Positions 1 to 10,533 of a stretch of DNA of 64,000 bases are shown here, in pieces (position 1 is the stretch's first letter; every line of letters starts with the position of its first letter). Origin of the DNA: Polytrichum commune (lineage: Eukaryota; Streptophyta; Polytrichopsida; Polytrichales; Polytrichaceae); the NCBI GenBank assembly GCA_950295325.1, contig OX485807.1, positions 35,742,440 to 35,806,439 on the forward strand, given 5' to 3'. The translations under genes and the position numbers were made by a program. The notes below the pieces were generated by a model that was not told where the DNA came from, did no database searches, and was given only the letters and a program-made list of their open reading frames with translations.

Positions 1-350
1 CCATGTTGCAGAGTTGGTATTGTAAAGTAGACCGGTTATAATCCAACACCCCTAGAATGTAGAAAGCTATATTGAAATGGTGTGGTTTAGGTGTGGAAAC
101 TTAAGCATGCAAGTGCCAAGAAGCACTTGAGTTCATTTTTGTTATCCACAACACTGCGCGGGTATGGGGGCAAATCCATTCTCCTATTCCTATCAGGAGC
201 TTTAAACCCTAAACCCCTAAACCCCTAAACCCCTGTTTCAGAGTTGTTACCGTACTGTGTGAGGAGGGTTGTTGGGTTTGGCCTTTCTTCCATTCTTTTT
301 GCATCTCGGGAGCTCCGACCCTAAGCCCTAAACCCCTGTTGCAGAGTTGA
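1..350 (+). repeat. Imperfect duplications in the RRP17-like promoter
   Basis: The phrase CTGTTGCAGAGTTG, or close variants, occurs near 4-17, 232-246 and 332-346. The last two are preceded by similar GGAGCT and AAACCCCT stretches, so a segment of about 100 bp looks tandemly duplicated just upstream of the gene. No coding sequence is seen here. Confidence 0.5.
204..234 (+). promoter_or_regulatory. Telo-box-like repeat upstream of the RRP17-like gene
   Basis: One AAACCCT unit is followed by three AAACCCCT units in tandem, about 170 bp before the ATG at 400. A second, shorter copy (CCCTAAACCCCTG) lies near 322-334 within a partial local duplication. AAACCCTA telo-boxes are well known in plant promoters of ribosome-biogenesis genes, which fits the downstream gene. 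The units are mostly the 8-nt form with four C rather than the canonical 7-nt telomere repeat. The regulatory role is inferred. Confidence 0.55.
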
Positions 351-399
351 TATTGTTAGTGCGGAGGTGCCACCATACCCTCGTAACGTGTATAAGGAG

Positions 400-2378
400 A
401 TGGAGGAAGTGGAGGGGGATGTCGCGCGCGGAGGACACCACATTGGCAAGCGCTTCCGCAAGAACAAACATTCGGTAGCTGTATTTGACGACAAGGCTCG
501 CCAGTACGTCCCTACCTCCGTTCTCCACAAATTGTAGGAAGCCTCTTTGGAAGGAATAAAATTGGGATGTTGTTTTCCGAATAGGAAGTGGTTTGTTATC
601 GTTGCTGTAGTTGATGTTTGTCCCTTGTTGACGTACAGAGAGTATCTGACCGGGTTTCGCCAAAGAAAGAACAAGAGGAGGAAAGTTGCGGATCAACAGA
701 ATACAATCAAGGAGAGGCAACGCAGACTTCAAGATCGAAAAGAGGTGAGTTCAATTGTATTTTTTGTTGCGTCTACAAAGTCAATGAGCATTGTTTGGCA
801 TTTGTGCTGAGGAAGTAAGGTAGATGATGCGAAAGCCGTCATTTAGAGCACCTAGTGTATTTAGTAGGACTATATTGATGAATTTTAGATTTTTCTTGCT
901 AGCAACTGAAAGGAGATTCCAACGCACCAAAGTGTGGCTTATTCGAATTCCATATGCAAGAGTTAAACGTTTTATTGGTAGATGACCTAAAATCAACATG
1001 GGACCTTGATGTTAAGGTGGTGGACACTCTCAAAAGTAATATGCACTAATAGTGCGAAATTTTAGGGTGTTGGTTTTAGTATCCTGTACCTTAGGTCTTG
1101 CAACACATTAATGCATTTCTGCCTGCTACTTGTTTCCATTGACCTGATAAGATCAAAATTGTTGCAAATTCTAGGGTATGCAACTCTGGACCTTCTTGAT
1201 GATGATGGTTAGTTCTTATTCTTAGGGGTACAATTTACTTCCATGTGTACTACTTGCTTGCGAACATGGGTAGAGAGAGTACGCTGAGTCTCAAATATAT
1301 TTTTATGAAGCAATTGACATTTCTGTGACCTGTTTGTATTGCAGAGAAGAGAGGCTAGGAAGGTTGCTCTACAGGAGCAGAAACCTAAAGCTGTTGTGGA
1401 GGATGGGAATGAGACTGAAGCTGAAGAGCCAGAGCAGACAGAAGACGACAGTTTAAAAGTAGCTGGTGAGTGTCCAGAATCCAACTTCTTAAATTGAAAT
1501 AGTTGGTCCAAACCTTGTTGGTAAAGGTCATGTAAATTGTGGTTGATTCTTTTTTATTCAGTGCCTCTACCTTTCCACTGGTCTCTCCATGTAAGATTAT
1601 TGAAGGTTTGCCATGTTGATGGATGCCATTCCAGTCCAGTGAGGGTTGATTTTCTGCATTGTAGTTATTGTCTGCAAGCTTTCAACCCTAATCTGCAAGG
1701 ACACCGGAAGGTCTGACTCTCCTGGGCCAATGAACCTGTAGGTTATCTCCTTGCTTGTGCTTTACTCTGGAGCCACCTGGAAGGGAAATGAGTGTCAATG
1801 CGCAATCAATGTTGCAGCATTTGCAGTCATGTTTAAATGTTGAATGTTTGCAGCCCTTGTTAAATTCAGTGAGGTTATATGGTTTTCAGTGAGATTATAT
1901 GGCAGTCAGTTATGGACATGACTTTGTGGCTGGCAGTCACAGATTCAGAAGTATGTAAATGGGTTGCATGGTCCTGGCGATGAAGTAGTATTGCTGGGAA
2001 TCTTTTGTCCAGGATGATACTTGTATCTTACAAGTTTACAGCCAAGTTTACAACATTGTTTTGCCTTTTGGTTTCATTCTTGCAGAAACAACCACATATG
2101 ATGATGGAGATACGACCATTGTGGTGACAACCTCTACCCTAGCAACTGATGATGTAGAACTTGTAGAACATGTAGAGCCATCAACACGAAAACCAAAGAC
2201 AGTACTAGGGAAGCGAGCGTCTGTTCCTCTTGGTGCCACTCAGCCTAAGAAGTCAAAATCAGTGAACAAGCCCAAAAAGATTCAATCAGAGAAGAGGATG
2301 AAGAAACTCACGAGGCGAGAAAAATCTGTGCCTAAGAATCAGAGACCGAAGAAGAAAAGTGGGAAGAAGAGAAAGTAA
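400..2378 (+). CDS. RRP17: Nucleolar protein 12 / Nop25 (RRP17-type) pre-rRNA processing protein
   Basis: The reconstruction has four exons (400-503, 639-744, 1345-1465, 2086-2378) and gives 207 aa in one continuous frame with GT-AG introns. Joining exons 1 and 2 across a split codon creates ARQEYLTGFRQRKNKRRK (residues 33-50), the hallmark of the Nop25/NOL12 family. This is followed by the basic KERQRRLQDRKERREARK segment. The family binds RNA in the nucleolus and, in yeast (Rrp17), acts as a 5'-3' exonuclease maturing 5.8S/25S rRNA. An acidic middle (about 88-105) and a Lys/Arg-rich tail (about 155-207) look like nucleolar targeting. The ATG at 400 starts a good MEEVEGDV N-terminus ahead of the conserved region. 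The telo-box repeat upstream suits this function. A broken inverted copy lies at 13.1-14.0 kb. The exon joins are inferred by eye; the family call is fairly firm. Confidence 0.82.
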
Positions 2379-4787
2379 GTCGTTCATCTGTATTCTTCTG
2401 TAAATTGTAAGGTGGAGGGGCCTAAATCAAACATGCTTCCAATTCGGAGACCTTTTTTAATGCGATGAGTGGAACAAGTTTGGTCATAAAGTGGTCACTT
2501 GTGATGATATTCTAAAGAACAGACACGGAGCTTATCAGTTGAAATGATGCAATGCTGACCGTTTTGGAAGCCCCTGTATAACCATGAAAGAAAACATGGA
2601 ATTTTCACTTTGGAGTTTTATAAATAATCCAGACGAACTTGGGAAAGTATGTTCTTATGTGCATCGGATTATTTGGAGAATTTCTATTGTTTGTACGAGT
2701 TCACCAGCCCCAGCAGAAGCTTGTGAATTTTCTTGAAAGTGTCTGACTGGCACCTCCACCTTATATGGATAACTTAGACCTGACATTCAACCAGGCATGT
2801 CTTTTTAATCCTCCTACTGCCTACGCATTCTACACCTGGGATTTCTGGTGTTCTGTATATTATCTGTATAATGTTATACCATTTTGGAACTTCATCACCT
2901 TTTGAATTGTATATAAGAATCTTTAAAATCGAGTGTTTTTCCATTCCCTGTCAAATTAAGCTTGCTTAGTCCTCATTCACAGGGCATTAACTAGGAAATA
3001 GCACAATGTTAACAAAGACACTATACAAATAAATACGGAGTCGGAAAATATGTGTTAAATTCATGGGTGCAAATTCCAGATGACCACTTTTTGACACATG
3101 GTACTGATTCTAATTTGTCTACAAATTCATATCCTTGTACAATGCAAAATTTCAATTCAATTCCCGTATCCTACATGAACTCCTCCCTTATGCTATTACT
3201 ATGGACGGAAAACAAAAAGAAACTTTGCAACGAAGTTAAGTTACTATTTTTGTAGGAAACATTGAACAAGATTTGATGGAATTATCTTCAAGTGCCATTG
3301 GAGGATCCCAAAACACAGACATCGAGATGGAAAACGGAATTGCCATGGTACCATGAGCATGACATCTGAGTTTTTATCTCCTCCCCTCCTGCTTTTGCAC
3401 GGATTCAGTTCATAAGTCATGGTTCCATCACACGCATTTCATGCTTAGCTTTTGATGCAGTCAACCTCCATGATCAATGACGCGGTGTATACTTTTCATT
3501 TTCTTGAAAGCACTGTAGTGTAGTACACTAGAGGAAAGGTGAAAGTTATAATGACTTGCATCTAGCAATGCATCAAACCTATAATTGATGGTTCAAGATA
3601 ATTGTGCCACTTCATTCAAGACATGGATAAGAACTGCAAAATTGCACCAATTCAATCACGATGGAACAAGTTCAAAAAATTGTCTTGCCACTGTGAAGGG
3701 TTCTCTAACTATTGTGTTGCAATCCCCTAATCATGATGAGGCAATTCACCAACGTTTTTGTTGTTCCAAACTACTGCTAGAGCTGAAAACCAAGCAAAGT
3801 TTTGGATAAAACAGTATTGATCTTCAAATAGAAGTTCCACGTCAAAATTCGGTCATTTCTAATTCAAACCCAAATCCACATGTACATGAAGGGGTCACAT
3901 TAGACATGACTTCAGAAAACTCCTGAGGTGGACAATATGAAGCAAACACTTTCATGCCATCATCAAAGAAATAACTTTAGAATTCAAAGAAACATTTGTA
4001 GCTGTTTTTTAAGACCTGTAGAGCTTGCAAATGCAAAACACTTTATTATTTTGGTTTTATATATATGTAAAGTGGAACAGAATGTAGACTCCAAGGAGTT
4101 TATATCATTAGTTGAGCTAAAAAATAGTTGAAATCATCATTGATAATTATTTCATTCCAGTAAACCATGATTAATTCCAGTAAGTACATTTTATAATTAA
4201 TTAGGCTTGATTAATTTGGTAAGCATACTTTCTGATTTAATTGGGCTTAATTAGGATTAATCAGAATTAATTGGGCTTGATTTCATTCAATCACACTTAA
4301 TTAGTTTAAATGTATATGAATACTTTGTGAAAGTAGAAGGTATTAACTAGATATAATATTTAACATAATAAAAATAAAACAGTCAAATTTAGTTCCATTG
4401 TAAGAATGTCAAAGACCCATGGCAACTCACAAAAATTATGACCTCAGTGCTAGTGAGGGTTTTGTAATATTTTTGACCTCCAAGTTAATTACATGCTTTA
4501 TTGACAGTTTCACTTTGATAATGAAATCCCAGTTAATTTCTTATTTATTAAATGAAAGTGAGCATATATATGTTGGATTTTGGATCTTGAAGGTGAAGTG
4601 CACTCAATATGGGATTTGTGCATAAGTGGCCTTCAAGAATGCAAGGGCAATGGTTTTTTCGAAGTCAGGCGGGCGGGCATAAGTTTTTAGTCGTATCCAA
4701 AAAATCATGATTTCTCTCTGGGCGGCTGCCCCTGCCCAAATCTACCTCCCCCGAAATTTTTGTGGGGATTAGTTTAACGTCCTCTGT

Positions 4788-5030
4788 TGCCCAATGTCCA
4801 GGGATTTTTTTGGGCATAATCGGTCAAAATCCTAGTGTTTCAAAGTTCAATTGGTTACATCTTGAGATCTTCCGTTTTTTTAAAACTTCATATATTTAAT
4901 GTAAGAAAATAATTAGTTTGAGATGTACTTGATAAAATCCTCTAAAAACGATCAGTAATTTTCTTGAAGTCTTGAACTTCAACCAAATCTTTCTCAATCT
5001 CAACCAATTCATCTTTATGATAACTCCATT
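4788..5030 (-). repeat. AACCGGTT family repeat, copy 1 (diverged)
   Basis: Read on the minus strand, this matches the other five copies. It has GAATTGGTTGAGATTGAGAA, then GGTTGAAGTTCAAGACTTC, then the GATCGTTTTTAGAGG block, and later CACTAGGATTTTGACCGATTATGCCC and a TGGACATTGGGCA end. It is the most diverged copy, with AACCGGTT decayed to AATTGGTT. Confidence 0.75.
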
Positions 5031-5624
5031 GATTATTCCACTTAGTGAGGGAGGGCAACTAATGCATGTGGGACATTATTGAAGTTGATACTCAATTTCT
5101 TCACACTATGAAATTAGTGCTACCAAATGATTTAGGAAGCATTGTTCATCTTAGCACTAAAAGTACTAGTATTATTCTTTGACAAGCATGTGTTTGCATA
5201 TAAATTTTTTTATCACTCTACAAGCACCTTAGAACATGCATTAGTTTTCTTGAAATGTAAGGTATATGAGCATGTATTTGTGAATATAGTATCATTTAGT
5301 TAGAAATTTAGCCCACTAATTTTGAGACTTGGCAAAATAGTGCATGTTTCGGGAATTAGAACACCCTAACCTCCGTAATGTCACTCCCTCTCTTATATCC
5401 CAAAACACCCAAGGAACAAATGTGCTCAATTTTAATCTCCATCCTTGTTGTCACATTTCCCTCCCATACATCGCGAGCTTTGACATTAAAATAATCCACC
5501 AAAGAATACAAACCACACACATCATGTTGTCATCATTGTCATTATTGCAAAGTTAACTTTGTGTTATTCCATAATGTCACATGCTATACCAATTCTCTAT
5601 TATCACACATCTATGCTAACACTA

Positions 5625-5683
5625 CAAACCTCCTTAATATCACGTGCACTGTGGTTGCCATCGTGTGAGATTAAGGAGGTTGG
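5625..5683. repeat. Hairpin-forming inverted repeat
   Basis: AACCTCCTTAATATCAC at about 5627-5643 is answered by GTGTGAGATTAAGGAGGTT at about 5663-5681. The arms are about 17 bp with one or two mismatches and a loop of about 20 nt. A CCTAACCTCCGTAATGTCAC variant lies at 5368-5387, so this may be one end of a small foldback element. Confidence 0.5.
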
Positions 5684-6800
5684 AATGTACCACACACACT
5701 AATTAGGATAATCGGTGTAATTGTTGGTTCTCCCCCTTCATTGCAGTTGCCATGTGGCCACTTAGGTTTCCAAAACCTTCAAAGTTAAGTCAAGTAGTTG
5801 AGATGGCAAATGCGCTCTCTCTTGCTTTGAGATTGATCTTGGCTAGCAAGAGGCCAACGAGGCGTACACCTGAAGAGAAGTCCAGGTGGACCTCAACTCC
5901 GCCACGTCACACCATCTGCATTGGGCCATCGGCCTATGTGTCATACGCTTGAATGCCCAACTCAAAAGCTAAGCCAACTTCACCACAAAAAGCTCATCTA
6001 AAGTACAACGACACAATGCCAGATAGAATTTCCATGGCAATCCCCGTCACAACACAACTTGATTGATTTTCACAAAATCCACATTAACAAATTCGTTCAG
6101 TACACATCGAAATTTCATTTTGAGAAAATACCGTTGAGACTATTATGTAAGGTGTAGAGTGACTGAAGCCCCCAGAACACATTATTATTGGAGTCCTAGG
6201 AATCCACAAACAGGAATGGATGGCCGTCTCTTTTGACGTTTGTTGTTGTGGGGAGTCTCGGTGAATTCATACATTGGTGCTTTTGCAGAAATTGTGAATG
6301 ACGCATTTGTGACTGAGTTGACGCACAGGTTTTGGCGAAACTTTTTTAATTGCGGTGGCGGGGTCAGATCCTTCCCCTGAGAATTTGGCTTTAGGCTTGA
6401 CCGCTTTTCGGGTGGCAAGCATGAGACATGGCCATGTGGGATTCTGATTCCAATTAGCCTCTCCTCTTCACAGCGATCCGGCAATCGTAGTACGTCAGGT
6501 TTGACAACACCTCCAGCTTCAAAAGCGAGAGGCTGGTGAATTAATAGGTACAAAAATGCCGGCCTTTGAGATTCGTGCAGGTTAGGGTGCGGTGTTTCCT
6601 ATTTTGCTTGTTGCTATCTTGCTAGCATATTTGCCACATCTGGATTGTGCAGTGTGGGAGGGAGAAGCTTTACAGTTACCTATTAGTTTACGAGAGGATC
6701 GCACTTTCTTGAGCAGTGGTCTGGATAGGATCTGTGATTCCCAACCTGTCATCGATTTGATTGCATTTTTGTTAAGCGACAATTATGTGTGCTTGATGCA

Positions 6801-9176
6801 ATGAACGAAAGCACTTCTTCACATGGTGAGAGCGACCACCGCTATCGCAGTTCGGTGTTTTCTTACACGCGGCCATTTCGAATAATTTTTGTTAGTTTCT
6901 TGATTGTAACAGTCACACTGGCGTTCTCAGTGTCCCTCGCTTGCGGAAACTTGCACCACATCGTTACGGCGAGTAGTAGGCTTACATTGCACCAGAAATT
7001 GTTAGCCCGGTCCTCGGCGATAGGATATGGAACTGGCCGAGCTCGCCTGGCGCCTGTGGTTATTGTGCCGGGCACGGGTGGTAACCATTTGGAGGCGAAG
7101 CTGACGTCTGACTACGAGGCACCTCGGCCATGGTGCACTAACTTCAAGGACGACTACTTTCGGCTATGGCTGGACGTCAAGACGCTGCTGCCGCCTTTCA
7201 TCTCCTGCTTCGTCGACCAGTTGAGCTTGGATTACAATGTGGAGGCCGACGCGTACAGTAACATCAAAGGCGTGGAAACAAGAGTTCCGCACTTTGGCAG
7301 CACCTTGTCCATGGAGTACTTGGATCCTTCTCTTAAGTAAGCAAGTCGACTTAAGTATATCAAGTAATCATGTCTTTTCTGATTTGGAAGAATTTCTGGC
7401 TCCTGTACTCTTAAATTTCGCTTAAACAAGAATCAGTGTCTTCTTTTTGCGACTACTTACAAGCAATGAAGGAATCCTTGAAGTAACCGTGCTCATTCCG
7501 GTACTTCGGAATGGGATTCAACATCTCGGAGTTGTCATCTTGTCAATGGCTGAACGAAAATTTGATGTTGCGATGGACGTGAGTACGACCAGCTTACACA
7601 CATCATCTTTTACAACGTATGCAGTTTATTCTTGAATGGAATTCTAGCTCCTCTCTTCTGGATTTTGCTGGAACAAGAATAAGTGTCTTCCCTTCGGGGC
7701 TGTACGGGCAATGAAGAAATTTTTGCAGTAAGTAGCTTATTTGTGATACTTCGGAATTGGATTGAAAGTCTTCGGGTGGTCGACAGAGAAACATCACCTT
7801 GTCAATGGCTATACTAAAATCTGCTCCAATCCATGTGTGTGCACATCGCTTACACACATCTTGTCTCTCACATTTTAGGCAGTGTCTTACTGGATGTTCT
7901 TGAGTGGAATTCTGGCTCATGTACTCCTGAATTTTGCTGAAAGAAAAATTAGTGCCTTCCCTTTGGCACTCTACAAGCAATTGACAATTTTGTGGAGTAA
8001 CTGTGTTCATTCCGATACTTCTGAATTGGATTGCATATACTGGGGTCGGCCACCTTGTCCATGGCTCAATTGAGGTCTGTTCTGATGCGTGTGAGTGCAA
8101 AAAGCTTACACGCATCTTGTCCTATAAGGTAGGCAGTTTGTTTGGCAGTTTTGTTTGGCAGTTTGTCCTACCTACATCCCTTATTATGGCGATTGAGTTC
8201 TGGCGCCTTGTTCAGAAAATCTTGTTGTAACATTGAGGTTTTAAAACGAGCTGTACTAACTAGTTGCGATTTTGTGTGCAGATTTTTGACAGCTTACATG
8301 ATACACTTGGTGAATGCACTGAAGTCACAAGGATACGAAGTTGGAAAATCGCTGTTCGGGGCACCTTACGACTTCCGGTACGCACCGGGGCCGCAAGCCT
8401 CGGATGTCGCTCTCAGGTACATGAAGGACTTGAAGAAGCTCATCGAAGACGCACACGACGCGAACGACAACGAGCGTGTCGTCCTCTTCGCTCACAGCAT
8501 GGGCGGACTATGGAGTCTCTACTTCCTTAACCAGCAAACAGTCGAGTGGAGGGATCATTATATATCTCACTTCGTTTCGGTCGCGACGCCATGGGGAGGG
8601 GCGGTCGAACAGATGATGACATTCGCGTCCGGGAATCCCGAAGGCGTTCCGTTTGTGAACTCTCTCGTTGTCCGCGAGGAGCAGCGTCGGTCTGAGTCTA
8701 ACCTGTGGTTACTGCCTGTCTCTCGAGTCTTCGGATTACGCCCGTTGGTGACAAGTTCGAGTCGAAATTACACAGCAGCAGACATGAAGGAGTTCTTCGA
8801 GGACATCGGATTCGCCGAAGGCGTGGCACCTTACTTGTCTCGAATCCCGCACCTCACCGAAATCTTGCAACCTCCGAAGGTTCCTGTGACTCTGATCCAT
8901 GGATACGGTGTGCCGACAGCCGACAGTCTGATCTATGGAAGCAATGGATTCGACAGTGATCCGGTGATCACTGAAGGCGATGGCGATGGCACTGTGAATT
9001 TGTGCAGCTTGACTGCGGTGGTGAAGGAGTGGCAAGGAGCTGAAGATCAAGATCTGGAGGTCATAGGATTGCCGCAGAAAGGTCACATGAAAATATTGCA
9101 CGATCGTGAAGCACTGCAGATCATGGTCAATGTGATCCTCAATTCCCGATCGCAAGAGCAGTTGATGTATTACTGA
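6801..9176 (+). CDS. LCAT1: LCAT-like lipid acyltransferase/phospholipase (LCAT1 type)
   Basis: Two exons (6801-7336 and 8282-9176) joined across a split Lys codon give 476 aa. An N-terminal hydrophobic segment at about 27-48 suggests a single type II membrane anchor. VVIVPGTGG (about 86-94) is the oxyanion-side motif. ETRVPHFGS precedes the splice junction, and LFGAPYDFRYAPG (about 203-215) follows it. The nucleophile is in FAHSMGG (Ser about 251), the acid lies in GDGDGTVN, and the catalytic His is in GHMKIL near the C-terminus. These are the Ser-Asp-His triad and order of plant LCAT/PDAT-family alpha/beta hydrolases. The TPWGG and EEQRRSESNLW blocks match Arabidopsis LCAT-like 1 as I remember it. 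The substrate (phospholipid, sterol or diacylglycerol) cannot be read from sequence. The ATG at 6801 is the first ATG in this frame that leads into the anchor. GC-rich exons contrast with the AT-rich intron. Confidence 0.9.
7386..8150 (+). repeat. Three-unit tandem array filling the LCAT-like intron
   Basis: The intron at 7337-8281 contains three diverged units of roughly 250-265 bp. The same landmarks recur in order. These are GGAATTCTGGCTC (about 7391, 7638, 7907), AGTGTCTTCCCTT-like (about 7435, 7682, 7951), ATACTTCGGAATTGGATT (about 7500, 7746, 8017), CACCTTGTCAATGGCT (about 7540, 7796, 8050) and AGCTTACACACATC (about 7591, 7848, 8102). Copies differ at many positions, so the duplication is old. 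Confidence 0.8.
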
Positions 9177-10533
9177 TTCAGCAACTGCTACCTGTACATT
9201 CTTTTGTAAAATACTATTATCTCCCCGTTGGTTAGCATTATGCATTTTGACCCAATGAATCCTTCCTACCAGTTGAGTAACTGGTTTTTTGTTGAATCAA
9301 ATGGGAGAATCAAATGTGTGCCAACTGTCTGTTTCTTCTGTCAAAAGGAGTCAGGAACAGTCATGTTTCCTGGTAGGCGTGAATTCCAGCACAAATAGTG
9401 TGCTGATCGCTTGTTTCTTGCTTATTGCGGACAAGATCAATTGAATCAATTCACAACCACAGAATTGCAATCACATTGAGGAGATACTATTTAAGAAAAT
9501 GTAGCCAAAAGACACTTATTTTCCATTTGCCTAACCATCAAATCATTGCCTCGCCAGATATGTTTCCGTTTATGGAGATGTAATTCGTAAATGCTAGTGG
9601 AGCACCTACTTTCTGGAGCACCTAGTTCATAAGAAAATGTGCAACAAACCTCCAATCTCTCAGTTTTCCAAGCTCGCTTTCCTGAGTTATGCAATGTGCA
9701 ATGTAAATTGTGTAATATACAATGGTTGTTTTACAATATATGTGCCCACTTCCGCGTCCAATCCGATGACTACAAAACAACCCAGGCTAACCAAGAAAGA
9801 AACCAGGACCAAAACCTCAGGTTGAGAACGGCCAGTATTTTTGCTGTCCTGATAATTTATCCCTCGAGATTGAGGGAGATTGGTCGTGACTTCCTTTACC
9901 ATACAATGCCAACATCAAATTACAACCTCGGAATCACCTAGAAGCAAGCGGAAAGCATCTTTCACGATTTTTTTATGATTTCTCGCCCATCAATCAGCTG
10001 GTCTGGCATCATACGTCTGGCAACAATGTCCTTGCCAATGATGACTGGGCACTTGACGATGGAATGCATCCCAAGTTTTCAAGCTGCGTATACATCAACC
10101 AGACACTTGTATAAGCTTAAGCACCCAGTTATGTCATATCAAACATAAGAGAAAGCCATTCAATTTTCAGCAATAGAGAATACATTAAACAGCCAATCAA
10201 AAACAAAACAGATTGTGCACTCAGATATTCAAAATATCAAGAGATACATTGGTATGGCTCCCAACATAATACAAGCTTTGGAACTATGAAGCACTGAGTT
10301 CAGGAGAATCTTACTCAATGATGGGCATGCATATCAGATGTCCATAAACACCACCATTGGATATTGTGGATGCACCGCCAGCCATTTCAGCATTTGAAAG
10401 ACTCCTGTCATTCGCGTTCGTCAACAAAGTGTTGATTGTTTGATCAATTTGTGCAATATTTGAATCCAGCCTCTGGAACAACCTTTGCTCCATGTGTAAC
10501 TTCGTCAACCTCCCTGAGACTTGTGATGGTGTG
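9177..10533. other. 3' flanks of the LCAT-like and minus-strand genes
   Basis: The two genes converge here. An open minus-strand frame at 10311-10562 (about 83 codons, no ATG needed) overlaps the end of the coiled-coil gene in another frame and could be its spliced or frameshifted C-terminus. Nothing else is recognisable. Confidence 0.4.

Larger units (their letters stand above)
2379..6800. other. Gene-free interval between the RRP17-like and LCAT-like genes
   Basis: This holds the 3' flank of the first gene, AT-rich DNA with a TTAATTGGGCTTGATT-like degenerate reiteration at about 4140-4310, one copy of the AACCGGTT repeat family (4788-5030, minus), a hairpin (5625-5683) and the LCAT-like 5' flank. 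The short open frames inside have no recognisable domain. I see no tRNA or other RNA gene. Confidence 0.5.

Noticed and set aside
204-234. True telomere or chromosome end at the left edge
   Set aside because: Only four units are present, followed directly by a gene, which fits a telo-box promoter motif rather than a telomere.
547-810. Plus-strand frame starting at 547 as an independent small gene
   Set aside because: It is intron 1 plus exon 2 of the RRP17-like gene read through; the spliced model recovers the family motif exactly.
6185-6553. 122-codon minus-strand frame upstream of the LCAT-like gene
   Set aside because: No recognisable domain or splice context; it probably lies in the 5' flank of the plus-strand gene.
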